Shown here: in pieces, positions 36,201-44,297 of the stretch | Numbering within the stretch: the stretch's first letter is position 1 | How the letters are laid out: every line of letters begins with the position of its first letter | Translations under genes and position numbers: made by a program | Notes under the pieces: generated by a model | Told to the model about the DNA's origin: nothing | What the model saw: only the letters and a program-made list of their open reading frames with translations | The model's database searches: none | NCBI GenBank assembly: GCA_025054615.1 | Contig: JANWZO010000016.1 | Location: forward strand, 1 to 58,812 | Reading direction: 5' to 3' | Length of the DNA: 58,812 nt | Source of the DNA: Kiritimatiellia bacterium | GTDB taxonomy: Bacteria > Verrucomicrobiota > Kiritimatiellia > CAIVKH01

Positions 36201-39051
36201 GACGGCCTTCGGCGTCCAGCGCCGCGACCAGAATCATCCGACCGGATTCCGCGCGTCCTATTACAATTCCGAACTTGACGCCGTCGAATTCAGCATCAGC
36301 CGCCAGGCCCTCTTCGACGCAGGCTGGATCGGAAATGTCAGCTCGCTGAATTTCCAGGTTTTCACCGTGAAGGATGGAACCTGCAATTCCTGCGGCTCCG
36401 GCGGGCGTCCTGGCGCGGGAGATATTGGAGGGCGTAATGACGCGCGGGATACGATCTACGACGATCACGTCGCCGAGGATTACTGGCAGGCGCAGGGCCA
36501 GATTCAGAATGCCTTGGTCCATTACTTCAACAAGGGCACATTTGCCGGCCGCGCCAAGGTCGCGATGGTCGCCCACGGCAACCAGCACATCCTGCCCGGC
36601 AGTGACATCCAGCGGCTGATCAACAATGGTCAGGGCGCGGGCTATCACCGCCTCCTAGCCATTCATGAGGTCTACAAGAAGCCGGTGAATCTGCACATCA
36701 CCCCGACGCTGGCCTCCGCGATCCAATGGGCTTCGGTCGATCCGGCCTTCGGCACGCCCTGGCGCGATGGTCCGGCGTTCAACGACTGGATTCGGAGCCT
36801 CGTTCAGACCGGAATCGTTCGGCTGCTCGCCAGCACATTCTCCGACCATATCCTGCCTTATTACACGCCGGAATATAACGTGGACAATGACGCGCTTGCG
36901 CGCGAGTTCCTACACCACTTCTACGGCGTGACTTTCGGTCCCGGGACGGTCTTCTGGACGCCGGAGCGCGTGCTCGATGCGGATGTCTTCAGCAAAATCT
37001 CCACGATGGGATATCAGGCGACACTGGTCGACCAGGACACGCACCTTTTCTACTGGATTGGCCGGTCGGAATCGCTGAGCCAGGGCGGCTACCAGATCAA
37101 CCAGATCAACGGCATCAAGACGTTCGCGATTCACAATTTCGCGTCCACCTACCGCTTCCAAAATCATGATCGCGGTCTGAACATGCCATTGCGAGGAATT
37201 TTCAGCCGACGCGCGCGGGCGTGGGCGCAGGATCAGATTCTCGTGCTCTTCGGCAATTGGGAGGATTTCGGATCGGGTTTAAACGCCGATGCCTACGACC
37301 GAAATGTCCGCTGGATCGCGAACCGGCCCTGGATCGAAATCGTCGCGCTTGAAGACGTGCTCAACCATCAGGTCGATTTGAACCGCGATGGCGCCGGCGA
37401 TTCGTGGACGGTCATCAACCGTGGCGCTGTCGCAACGAACAAGCTCAGCCACAATTACATTCAGCACGCGTCGCGCGGGAATTACGACAACTGGTATGTC
37501 GGCTTGGCGGGCGCCGAGCACGGCCTGATGACCAACCGGTTCGACATCCGGACCGGCGTGAAGGTGCCGACGCAGTACGGCATGCTGTACGTCGGCGGGA
37601 TCGTTTCGCAGTCTTGGGATTCCGTGAAGTCCATCGCGGACACGAATATCGGAAAACTGGGCCGCGCCGTGATGCATGCCTCCGGGTTCCAGACGGCGTT
37701 CCACGACGAGGACAACAGGAACCTTGAGAGGTTCAGCCTCGGGACCTATGTGTCCCCCGACACCACGTTTGACCTGCTGGCCGATTTCGCCAGATACGCT
37801 CAGTCCCAGACGCGGTTTGCCCGTCAGCAGCGCCGGGTCGACGCGTGGGCGGCAATCGCGCCGACCATCACCACCCCGCAGGCCGTTGCCGAAGATGTCG
37901 ACCTCGATGGCGAAGACGAATATCTCCTCTTCAATGATCGAGTCTTCGCCATATTTGAGCGGATCGGCGGCCGAATGGTTGGGGCATGGACACGCGATAT
38001 CCTCAGCGGTCGAGTATTCCAGGCCATCGGCAACCCCGTCTCCTACCCGGGCACGGAAAGCGAGGAAGAAGGGGATTTCAATGCATTCACGAATGGCGCG
38101 ATCCGCGCCTACCGCACATCCGGTCTCAAGGATTGGTGGGCTACGAAGGGTGGGGGAACCAGCACGTACGTCAATAATCTCTACAGCTTCACCTATTGGA
38201 CCAATGGATGGCGAATGGTATCGTCCGACGGCGATATCACGAAAATCGTCACCCTTCAACCGAAGAGCTGGCGGTTCCGGGTCGATTACCACCTGGCTGG
38301 CGGGATGGCCGGTCAGACGCTCTACATCCGGCATGGCCTGTCGCCAAATCTCTATGACCTGCTCCTCAACGGACAGCGGACGCTCACCCCGGCAGTCACG
38401 AACGGCGGCGTGTTGACGTTGGCGAACACCGCTTATCAGTTCACGGTTTCTGCCGAAATCGCCTACGGAGATTCCGGCCACAACACCGCATACAACCCGG
38501 CGGCGGTGGACCATCCGCAACGCGGCACGAACGTTTTCACCCGAAACATGAGGAATCAGGCGCAAACCCACCAGGTTGAACTGTTCGGGTCCGGATCCTT
38601 CTCATTCAGCATCGGCCTTCGGGCGACCATGTCCGACTGGGATCAGGACGGTATTCCCAACCTGATTGAGGACCAATACGGGTTTCTCAATCCCTTGAAC
38701 CCCTCCGATGCGTGGAATGACACTGACAACGACGGCGTTCGCAACGCTGATGAATGGATCATGAACACGGCGCTCAACGATCCTGCTGATTTTCTGAAGT
38801 GGACTTCCCTCATGCCGACGAATGCCGGAGGATTTGCCATCCGATTCCCGAGCAAACTCCAGCGCGAATACCGTGTCTGGTACGCCAACAGCGGTCCGCA
38901 TAATAATGCCCACTGGTTACAGGCAACGACAAATGCCATACCGGGAACGGGCGGGATAATCACCTGGATCGATGATGGGACGCTAACCAGTCCGCACCCA
39001 TCGGCGGCCACGAACCGGACCTACCAGATCCGCGTCAACCTGCCGGAATAA
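30277..39051 (+). CDS. Giant secreted GH13-GH57 fusion amylase-like protein
   Basis: A secreted protein of 2924 residues with two glycoside hydrolase domains. The signal peptide covers residues 1-26. GH13 follows at about 27-560: YIDNIMNH (Asp115, His120), nucleophile Asp268 in DGLRLDAVKHV, acid/base Glu335 in FGEHLG and Asp398 in AHSHDSDY, so all catalytic residues are kept. Beta-rich regions without a clear name fill 570-1470. DxDxDG calcium repeats lie at 1475-1760, then a glucodextranase/DOMON-like sandwich at about 1830-2060. A GH57-like domain spans about 2095-2360 with HGNQH (His2100), the candidate nucleophile Glu2230 in FWTPERVLD and NWEDFG (2328-2332). The end has more beta structure, calcium repeats (DWDQDGIPN, DTDNDGVRN) and the C-terminal module of the 11155 gene. 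The ATG at 30277 has GGGAG 7 bases before it. Likely substrates are starch or glycogen-like alpha-glucans. Confidence 0.85.
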   Translation: MRRRFVLMVVLLACGVGVFAPAPSQSEVILQLFNTSWREMTDKMPELAEVGYGSIWIPPPTKGSGGLSVGYDLWDPFDLGSKDQRNTVRTRYGTESELLRMIQTAQRFGIRVYIDNIMNHRAFDVPGYNETTPINLYPGMVPEDFHLRVTEDGFYRKWDNVSDWNDAWQVLNRNFSDLIDIAQETPNANFGRFEGNTHPKVSFVRHPQNPEYYDYHPTLGYVGFGSSNITVGLIQSNQAFYSEDVGGYLMRSVRWLMERTKADGLRLDAVKHVPDYFFGQQSGPGKDESDAGYCGQAQLAFNRARGFNGDGLDNNHRDSVFDTERPRDDAMMFGEHLGAPPGFFGYIDAGMRLKDAPLRDRLNGMLGEPWGTLAGLDQPGGGSSFGPGQSVQFAHSHDSDYARARHLQYAFYMTRAGLPNVYSDGNYQSETLSQSGGAFPRHANTAYLGQFGDQRLPNLVYIHNHFARGSQWGVWSDQDYLAYHRIDKRENPSMSNADGTTLLFLMNDNFSSGASRPIVGNVQFGKTPFVDDTYLYNYSTYGGGFYVYASQLNSIIVPPGGYFAFAPRTPEESPIWSAIGGKTIEIFQNGERAPTVAYERRDGPDGDPNFNPYGVAGDVGGDFKYTWTVPRVTSSTNLRFAARVDGSAINVLFKLDGGIDINSQMGLGETNTADWALNRENRPGKATDVFLGYESARFVQRTSGREKFAAKLSARNQYNSLGSESYQVVIGSTNVTIYPGVGSNDWSDAESVIFAYHDPEDGITASNQPAQKQFSPPPENAAGSNISIWVKSGYKFDANKAFVYYTTDGTTFPEGAAGRGVGTTRVAEMFWVAEDTGNSQIDWWRATLPPMTNGTVLRYKIGMYRAQNGSTEAPWDVPYPTHAGNVAKKYRMIGEWEITNFNAAAVKYKPHFDYGRTATGLVEGFHVLRARAFLERPNKASLYNTFVQTFYYDTIPPTGRIVFAANDGDTLGSQEYGFVVRTDPTARDVYYNIQDSNPLNDDANTGLNNGNGTNALGQIAWVRANQVTPSISIQSEFPDEWRFTYRNIPASGVATVQVRLAEISSSTNLALSDSAGWFQTLRRVVNTAGPTQELFIAFPSYDGELINDQWDYVMRVRFSKSIADPFTEAQLKDRFLVRINGSAQPKNFSIDWNTTPNHHDLLFTLPDLFNGDTNYLHNIEVTCLTAGNVLLQAFRVVRAYSAALGPFVSIVMPPEVDSDGKPYVIALRDVASPTEEERSHPIVVDTDLSASNVWIEFAHNSGSAFRLPSVLNPIAGRVDVVNGSAAVIGRDVALSGTVSVTISNKLVTGSGTLFTNQVRAGQTLRIGEIDVTVTQVVSQTQLYLADPFPTNSLTNVAATLLARFDVELQAGSQIRISNHTMTVASVVNRTNLVLAASYPGPTATGLTALRVDPNPRQVNANRLKWEFLWTNIVAPGVYTFFARVDTNGVTNTVEASATRNVTVVFRQVVPENPSDEDDDDDGIYDQWENSPTNLPPSNPETWANGDVHIWRIFGRSDPLSPDSDSDGLSDGLESGWRLPLSATDTNTDTNADGWPNFRSDLDPPFFNTLDNFGLVPGVNSVSEGGDRTRLVQGTMTDPNNPDSDYDGIPDGVEDRNRNGWTDGDGASLAPTAAPSLSRNWPNDRIDVGETWLETSPTTPDTDADGLSDGYGEDKNFNGFVDIGLAHPVTGVVTAQLTNAAVPRIGGALSRHIDRPALISAYSNAVYLETDPLMKDTDGDGLPDGWEVQYGLDPLDSGVIGQRSLRTGLPITSTVHGAFGNPDLDVICSTTNEYYNLLEFINGTNPRWPEHCGAPPEGSIVIGRGTNVLGVINGVTNWGEFTDWTWSDLVVLDEYEGDGPNNQGGDVYMAWDGFDSSRDLVAFYARDGGAASGEFYFRVDLHDLVTLAEEGNLDIYVVIDTGNPLAGEMALPDDVDLVTSMRWEVVVAAYQSGQGAVYVDTNPTSNSTLMGHGGNLTAFGVQRRDQNHPTGFRASYYNSELDAVEFSISRQALFDAGWIGNVSSLNFQVFTVKDGTCNSCGSGGRPGAGDIGGRNDARDTIYDDHVAEDYWQAQGQIQNALVHYFNKGTFAGRAKVAMVAHGNQHILPGSDIQRLINNGQGAGYHRLLAIHEVYKKPVNLHITPTLASAIQWASVDPAFGTPWRDGPAFNDWIRSLVQTGIVRLLASTFSDHILPYYTPEYNVDNDALAREFLHHFYGVTFGPGTVFWTPERVLDADVFSKISTMGYQATLVDQDTHLFYWIGRSESLSQGGYQINQINGIKTFAIHNFASTYRFQNHDRGLNMPLRGIFSRRARAWAQDQILVLFGNWEDFGSGLNADAYDRNVRWIANRPWIEIVALEDVLNHQVDLNRDGAGDSWTVINRGAVATNKLSHNYIQHASRGNYDNWYVGLAGAEHGLMTNRFDIRTGVKVPTQYGMLYVGGIVSQSWDSVKSIADTNIGKLGRAVMHASGFQTAFHDEDNRNLERFSLGTYVSPDTTFDLLADFARYAQSQTRFARQQRRVDAWAAIAPTITTPQAVAEDVDLDGEDEYLLFNDRVFAIFERIGGRMVGAWTRDILSGRVFQAIGNPVSYPGTESEEEGDFNAFTNGAIRAYRTSGLKDWWATKGGGTSTYVNNLYSFTYWTNGWRMVSSDGDITKIVTLQPKSWRFRVDYHLAGGMAGQTLYIRHGLSPNLYDLLLNGQRTLTPAVTNGGVLTLANTAYQFTVSAEIAYGDSGHNTAYNPAAVDHPQRGTNVFTRNMRNQAQTHQVELFGSGSFSFSIGLRATMSDWDQDGIPNLIEDQYGFLNPLNPSDAWNDTDNDGVRNADEWIMNTALNDPADFLKWTSLMPTNAGGFAIRFPSKLQREYRVWYANSGPHNNAHWLQATTNAIPGTGGIITWIDDGTLTSPHPSAATNRTYQIRVNLPE

Positions 39052-39060
39052 GCTGGCGGC

Positions 39061-39082
39061 GGCGCTCAACTTTTTGAGCGCC
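39061..39082 (+). terminator. Hairpin terminator after the giant hydrolase gene
   Basis: GGCGCTCAA and TTGAGCGCC form a perfect 9-bp stem with loop CTTT, ten bases after the stop codon. No T run follows, so termination efficiency is uncertain, but stem quality and position fit the end of a single-gene unit. Confidence 0.6.
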
Positions 39083-39087
39083 TCTGC

Positions 39088-39114
39088 TTGACGCAACGCT
39101 AAAGCTACTCTAAT
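39088..39114 (+). promoter_or_regulatory. Candidate sigma-70 promoter of the respiratory operon
   Basis: TTGACG (39088-39093) and TCTAAT (39109-39114) each match the consensus at five of six positions. The spacer is 15 bp, shorter than the ideal 17. It lies just after the terminator hairpin and 92 bp before the first gene of the alternative complex III cluster. The call is by pattern alone. Confidence 0.35.
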
Positions 39115-39205
39115 TATCACGCAGTCGTTGCGAGACTTGGCTCGTTGGCTTGGTAACAGTGACCCAGCGACTCATTGTGCTTCGCAGCAACTTTTGAATT
39201 AGAGA

Positions 39206-39865
39206 ATGGCGCAAGTTTTTCATCGATCCGCGAACACGATTGCGCGATTCAGTATCGTTGGTCTGGTTTTTCTCATTACCGGCGCCCTTGTCGCGTTGGA
39301 CCAGCTCACGCGCTCGCCGTACACCACGGAGGTCGGGGTAGCCCGCGCGCAGCCAATTCCCTTCAGTCACAAGCACCATGCCAACATGGGGATCGATTGC
39401 CGTTATTGCCATACGTCCGTCGAGGACGCCGCGTTTGCCGGCATTCCGCCGACAAAGACCTGTATGAATTGTCACTCCATGATCTTTGCCGATGTTCCTA
39501 TGCTCGAACCGGTTCGAGAGAGCTGGAGGACCGGTGAGTCGCTGCAATGGACTCGCGTGCACGACCTGCCCCAGTTTGCCTACTTCAACCACAGCATCCA
39601 TGTGGCCAAAGGAATCGGATGCTCGACCTGCCACGGGCGGGTCGACGAGATGCCGCTGGTTTACAAGGCAAATGACCTGTACATGCAGTGGTGCCTCGAT
39701 TGCCACCGCGCTCCGGAGAATTATGTGCGTCCGAAAGATAAAATTTTTGACATGGCGTGGCAGCCACCGCCCAATCAGCGGGAAGTGGGATTGCAACTGG
39801 TGAAGGAATACAAGATCGACACTGAACACTATAAAATGCTCGATTGCAATTTGTGCCATCGATGA
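39206..39865 (+). CDS. actA: Alternative complex III pentaheme cytochrome c, ActA
   Basis: A membrane-anchored multiheme cytochrome of 219 residues. One N-terminal helix (about 14-32) is followed by exactly five heme sites: CRYCH (65-69), CMNCH (86-90), CSTCH (139-143), CLDCH (163-167) and CNLCH (214-218). Five hemes and this position as first gene identify ActA of alternative complex III, the quinol:electron-acceptor oxidoreductase that replaces the bc1 complex. Its last bases overlap the actB start (ATGA). Confidence 0.92.
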   Translation: MAQVFHRSANTIARFSIVGLVFLITGALVALDQLTRSPYTTEVGVARAQPIPFSHKHHANMGIDCRYCHTSVEDAAFAGIPPTKTCMNCHSMIFADVPMLEPVRESWRTGESLQWTRVHDLPQFAYFNHSIHVAKGIGCSTCHGRVDEMPLVYKANDLYMQWCLDCHRAPENYVRPKDKIFDMAWQPPPNQREVGLQLVKEYKIDTEHYKMLDCNLCHR

Positions 39866-42800
39866 GCGATCGAAATCCATCTGTTACGGCGGGCGCGGAA
39901 GCCCTGTTCGAGCGGGCCCTGTCCGAGAGCCGATGCTCGAATTCTACCGCGCTGTGGCGCAGCTTGGAGGAGCTCGCCGAATCGCGAGGCGCAGACCCGA
40001 AGAACCTCCGGGACTCGCTGGAACGGTACGCCGCCGTTGCTGAATGGGATCCGATCGACCGCCGTGATTTCCTTCGGCTCATGGGGGCGTCTCTGGCGCT
40101 GGCGGGGCTGACCGCGTGCACCAAGCAACCTGAGGAGAAGATTGTGCCTTACGTTCGGGCGCCAGAGGACGTGGTGCCCGGCAAACCGCTGTTTTTTGCA
40201 ACTTCTTTTGTCCATGCGGGTTATGCCGAGGGGATTCTGGCCGAGAGCCACATGGGTCGCCCGACCAAAATCGAGGGCAATCCGTTGCACCCGGCAAGCT
40301 TGGGCGGATCGAGCTTGTTCGCGCAGGCATCGGTCCTCCAACTGTACGATCCCGATCGCTCTCAAGCGCACTTAAAATTTGGCCGTCAGGCGACATGGGA
40401 TCAGTTCATTCGCGAAGTTGAAAACGAGCTAGTTTCACTCCAGTTATCTCAGGGTGCCGGTCTACGCATTCTGACCGAATCGGTAACCTCTCCGACCCTG
40501 ATCGCCCAGATCCGCAGCCTTCTCGAACGCTTTCCTCAGGCGAAGTGGCACGTCTACGAGCCGGTCAATCACGACAACATCTTCGCCGGGGCCGAGCTTG
40601 CCTTTGGAGAGCCTTTGTGGCCGCGATATCACTTCGACAAGGCCGCTGTTGTGCTCTCGCTGGACAGCGACTTTCTCGGTCGCGGTCCCGGTCACGTTCG
40701 ATACGCACGGGATTTTGCCTCGCGCCATTCGCCGCTTTCGACCGAGGGCATGAGCCGCCTCTATGTGGTCGAATCCTCGGCAAGTATTACAGGTGGGCAG
40801 GCTGACCATCGCTTGGCGGTCCGTGCAAGTCGTGTGGAGTGGATCGCGCGCGCAATCGCGCGGGGGTTGGGCATCGATGCGGCTGCCGGTCCCGGCGACG
40901 CTGAAAAGGCATGGATTGAGGCGGTTGTTCGAGACCTCAAACGTCATCGGGGCGCCGCCGTGGTACTGGCGGGCGAAAATCAACCGCCGATCGTCCACGC
41001 CTTGGCGCACGCCATGAACGAGGCGCTCGATGCGTTTGGCAAAACCGTCGAAATGCTTCCGCCAGTCGAAGTTTTTCAGGGCTCCCAGACGGAATCGATC
41101 AAAGAGCTGGCGGCGGACATGAAAGCCGGTCTCGTCAAGATGCTCTTCATCCTGGGGGGGAATCCTGTCTACACCGCGCCGGCAGATTGCCAGTTTGAAG
41201 AAGCTCTGCAAAAGGTCCCCTTCAGCGTCCACCACAGCCTTTATCGCGACGAAACGTCCAGATGGTGTCGCTGGCATATCGCTGCGACGCATTATCTCGA
41301 AGAGTGGAGCGATGCCCGAGCTTTCGACGGTACAGCCTCGATCATCCAGCCGCTGATCGAGCCTCTCTACAGCGGGCGCTCGGCTCATGAGGTTATGGCG
41401 GCGCTTCTGGGGCAAACCGGGAAGAAAGGGTTGGAACTCGTCCAGGAGCATTGGAAGGCCCAGGCCCAAAATGCGCCCGATTTTGAGAAACAGTGGCGCC
41501 GCTGGCTTCACGATGGCCTCGTCCACGGATCCGCTTTTGCCGGGAAAACTGTAGGAGTCAAACGCGGACTGGCGTCGGAACCCCCTGTTGAGAAAGCTTT
41601 GGGCGCCTCTGAGTTGGAGCTTTCCTTCCAGCCCGATTATGGAACTTGGGACGGGCGTTACGCCAACAACGGGTGGCTTCAGGAAGTGCCGCGACCCATG
41701 ACGCAGATTGTCTGGGACAATGTCGTGCTCCTTGCGCCCCAGACGGCTGCCTTGAGGCGTTTACGGAACGGATTCGTGGTGGAATTGATTTCCAGCGGTT
41801 ACAAGGTGAGGGCCCCTGTGTTTGTCCAGGCCGGCCATCCGGAGGACTGCGCCACGGTTTTGATGGGTGGCGGCAGGAGCCGTGCCGGCCGGGTGGGAAA
41901 TGGCGCCGGCTTCAACGCATTCGCTCTAAGGTCCACTGCCCAGCCATGGATTACTGTAGGTCTCGCGCGCGATACTGGGGAGACATCCGTCGTCGTGACG
42001 ACCCAGGAACACCACCGCCTGAGCGAGAAACACCACGCACGATTATATCGATCCGCGACGCTGGATGAGTTCAGGAAGAAGCCCGATTTTGTCAGGAAGT
42101 ACGACGAGTTCGGTCAAACACCACCCTCCATCTACCCGGACTTCGATTACACCAAGGGCAACCAGTGGGGAATGGTGGTCAATCTCAATGCCTGCATCGG
42201 CTGTAACGCCTGTGTCGTTGCCTGCCAGGCCGAAAACAACATTCCGGTGGTCGGCAAGGATCAGGTACGACGCGGGCGGGAAATGCACTGGATCCGGGTT
42301 GATCGATATTTTGTCGGTGATCCACAAAATCCGGCGATCGCACTGCAGCCGGTCACCTGCATGCATTGCGAGAATGCGCCATGCGAAGCGGTCTGCCCTG
42401 TAGCCGCGACCGTGCACAGCCGCGAAGGCCTGAACCAGATGGTGTACAACCGATGCGTCGGCACCCGTTATTGCTCAAACAACTGCCCCTACAAAGTCCG
42501 TCGCTTCAACTTCTACAAGTTTGCTGATCACACCACGCCTTCGCTAAAACTGCAGCGAAATCCGGACGTGACCGTTCGCGCGCGAGGGGTGATGGAAAAG
42601 TGCACCTTCTGCGTGCAGCGCATCAGCGAGGCACGGATCGAGGCGAAGAAGAAGGGGCGTCTTGTCGACGTGGTTCAGGACGGCCTTCAAACTGCCTGCC
42701 AACAGGCCTGCCCGACGCGGGCCATCGTCTTTGGCGACATCAACAATCCAGAGGACCCGGTCGCCAAGTTACGCGCCTTGCCGCTGAATTACGGCATGTT

Positions 42801-42909
42801 GGTCGAGCTCAACACGCGTCCGCGGCTGACCTATTTGGCGAAGGTGCGCAACCCGAATCCCGATCTGGAACAACCGGCCGTTGAAACGGCCCACGGGGAA
42901 CATGCCTGA
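39862..42909 (+). CDS. actB: Alternative complex III iron-sulfur/molybdopterin-like subunit, ActB
   Basis: The large periplasmic subunit of 1015 residues. It begins with a twin-arginine signal, RRDFLRLMG at 67-75, followed by LTACTK, a possible lipobox. The N-terminal two thirds resembles molybdopterin oxidoreductases; ActB proteins keep the fold without the cofactor. The C-terminal third is a ferredoxin-like subunit with four cysteine clusters: NACIGCNACVVACQ (about 777), CMHCENAPCEAVCP (about 833), CTFCVQ (about 914) and ACQQACPTRA (about 945), for several iron-sulfur clusters. Both halves are fused, as usual in ActB. Start overlaps actA, and the stop overlaps actC (TGATG). Confidence 0.93.
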   Translation: MSDRNPSVTAGAEALFERALSESRCSNSTALWRSLEELAESRGADPKNLRDSLERYAAVAEWDPIDRRDFLRLMGASLALAGLTACTKQPEEKIVPYVRAPEDVVPGKPLFFATSFVHAGYAEGILAESHMGRPTKIEGNPLHPASLGGSSLFAQASVLQLYDPDRSQAHLKFGRQATWDQFIREVENELVSLQLSQGAGLRILTESVTSPTLIAQIRSLLERFPQAKWHVYEPVNHDNIFAGAELAFGEPLWPRYHFDKAAVVLSLDSDFLGRGPGHVRYARDFASRHSPLSTEGMSRLYVVESSASITGGQADHRLAVRASRVEWIARAIARGLGIDAAAGPGDAEKAWIEAVVRDLKRHRGAAVVLAGENQPPIVHALAHAMNEALDAFGKTVEMLPPVEVFQGSQTESIKELAADMKAGLVKMLFILGGNPVYTAPADCQFEEALQKVPFSVHHSLYRDETSRWCRWHIAATHYLEEWSDARAFDGTASIIQPLIEPLYSGRSAHEVMAALLGQTGKKGLELVQEHWKAQAQNAPDFEKQWRRWLHDGLVHGSAFAGKTVGVKRGLASEPPVEKALGASELELSFQPDYGTWDGRYANNGWLQEVPRPMTQIVWDNVVLLAPQTAALRRLRNGFVVELISSGYKVRAPVFVQAGHPEDCATVLMGGGRSRAGRVGNGAGFNAFALRSTAQPWITVGLARDTGETSVVVTTQEHHRLSEKHHARLYRSATLDEFRKKPDFVRKYDEFGQTPPSIYPDFDYTKGNQWGMVVNLNACIGCNACVVACQAENNIPVVGKDQVRRGREMHWIRVDRYFVGDPQNPAIALQPVTCMHCENAPCEAVCPVAATVHSREGLNQMVYNRCVGTRYCSNNCPYKVRRFNFYKFADHTTPSLKLQRNPDVTVRARGVMEKCTFCVQRISEARIEAKKKGRLVDVVQDGLQTACQQACPTRAIVFGDINNPEDPVAKLRALPLNYGMLVELNTRPRLTYLAKVRNPNPDLEQPAVETAHGEHA

Positions 42910-44294
42910 TGTCCGCTACCGCTCCAGAGGCGAAATTGGGGTATGAAGAGATTCCGGAGGTCGTAGACCTCCGACACACCTATGACTCCGCGACCGACAA
43001 GATCAATGGCGTGATTTTGTCGGGGAAGACGCCCATGCCATTGGCCGTCGCGATGGGAATTACGTTCCTGGTCGCAGGCATTCTGTTCCTGACGATCGGA
43101 CATTTGCTCCGCATGGGTATCGGCATTTGGGGCAACAACCAGCCGGTCGCTTGGGCCTTCGACATCATCAATTTCGTGTGGTGGATTGGGATTGGCCACG
43201 CCGGGACGTTGATCTCCGCCATCTTGTTCCTGTTTCGACAGGAATGGCGGACATCCATCAACCGTTTTGCCGAGGCGATGACGATTTTCGCCGTCATGTG
43301 CGCGGGACTTTTCCCGCTCCTTCATACCGGCCGACCCTGGCTCGCCTACTGGCTGTTTCCCTATCCGAACGTGATGCAGATGTATCCGCAGTTCCGCAGC
43401 CCTCTGATGTGGGACGTCTTCGCGGTTTCGACCTACTTCACGATTTCTCTGCTGTTCTGGTACACGGGCTTGATCCCCGACCTCGCGAGCCTGCGAGATC
43501 GCGCCAAGAATAGGATCACCAAGGTCATTGCCGGCATTTTTGCCATGGGTTGGCGCGGCTCCGCTCGCCACTGGCAGCGTTACGAGATCATCTATCTCTT
43601 GCTGGCCGGCATTTCAACCCCCCTGGTGGTATCCGTGCACAGCATCGTCGCCTTGGATTTCGCCGTTTCCCAGTTACCCGGCTGGCATACCACGATCTTT
43701 CCGCCGTATTTCGTTGCTGGCGCCATCTATTCGGGTTTCGCCATGGTCCTGACGCTCGCGATTCCAGTGCGGGCCCTGTTCGGCTTCAAGGATTTCATCA
43801 CGCAGAAGCACCTGGACGTGATTTCGAAGGTGATGCTCGCGACGGGCCTGATTGTCCTCTACGGGTATGCGATGGAAGCGTTTATCGCTCTCGTCTACAG
43901 CGCGAACCCCCATGAGGAATTTCTGATGCGGAACCGTATGTTCGGTCCGTACGGCTGGAGCTACTGGGCGCTAATTTTGTGCAACGGCGTGATTCCCCAG
44001 TTGTTGTGGTTCAAGAAGATTCGCCTGCACACCGGAATTGTCTGGGTGATATCCATCGTTATCAACATTGGCATGTGGCTCGAGCGGTATGTCATCCTGG
44101 TGACAACGCTGCACCGGGATTTCGTCCCAAGCTCATGGGGTATGTACACGCCGACCATCTTCGATTTCTCGATGTTCATTGGCACCATCGGGTTTTTTGG
44201 ATTCATGATGTGTCTCTTCCTGAGGTTTGTCCCGTCCGTCGCCGCTTTTGAGCTGAGGGAACTTCTCCACAAGAAGAAAGCGCATCCCCATTGA
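42909..44294 (+). CDS. actC: Alternative complex III quinol-binding subunit ActC (NrfD-like)
   Basis: A polytopic protein of 461 residues with about ten membrane helices, of the NrfD/PsrC family that binds quinol. Recognisable stretches are VWWIGIGHAGTLISAILFLFRQEWRTSINRFAEAMT near residue 95 and RPWLAYWLFPYPN near 145. The ATG overlaps the actB stop. ActC and ActF are homologues, and ActC holds the quinol site in structures of the complex. The cytoplasmic C-terminus ends in a short Lys/His-rich tail. Confidence 0.93.
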   Translation: MSATAPEAKLGYEEIPEVVDLRHTYDSATDKINGVILSGKTPMPLAVAMGITFLVAGILFLTIGHLLRMGIGIWGNNQPVAWAFDIINFVWWIGIGHAGTLISAILFLFRQEWRTSINRFAEAMTIFAVMCAGLFPLLHTGRPWLAYWLFPYPNVMQMYPQFRSPLMWDVFAVSTYFTISLLFWYTGLIPDLASLRDRAKNRITKVIAGIFAMGWRGSARHWQRYEIIYLLLAGISTPLVVSVHSIVALDFAVSQLPGWHTTIFPPYFVAGAIYSGFAMVLTLAIPVRALFGFKDFITQKHLDVISKVMLATGLIVLYGYAMEAFIALVYSANPHEEFLMRNRMFGPYGWSYWALILCNGVIPQLLWFKKIRLHTGIVWVISIVINIGMWLERYVILVTTLHRDFVPSSWGMYTPTIFDFSMFIGTIGFFGFMMCLFLRFVPSVAAFELRELLHKKKAHPH

Positions 44295-44297
44295 GTC

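Noticed and set aside
37279-38571. 430-codon minus-strand open frame opposite the giant hydrolase gene
   Set aside because: It is an antisense shadow of a continuous, domain-bearing gene and has no similarity of its own.
30277-39051. The giant hydrolase gene as two genes joined by an assembly error
   Set aside because: The frame is uninterrupted, codon use and repeat style are the same throughout, and calcium repeats link the two halves. Read support across the centre was not available, so a small doubt remains.
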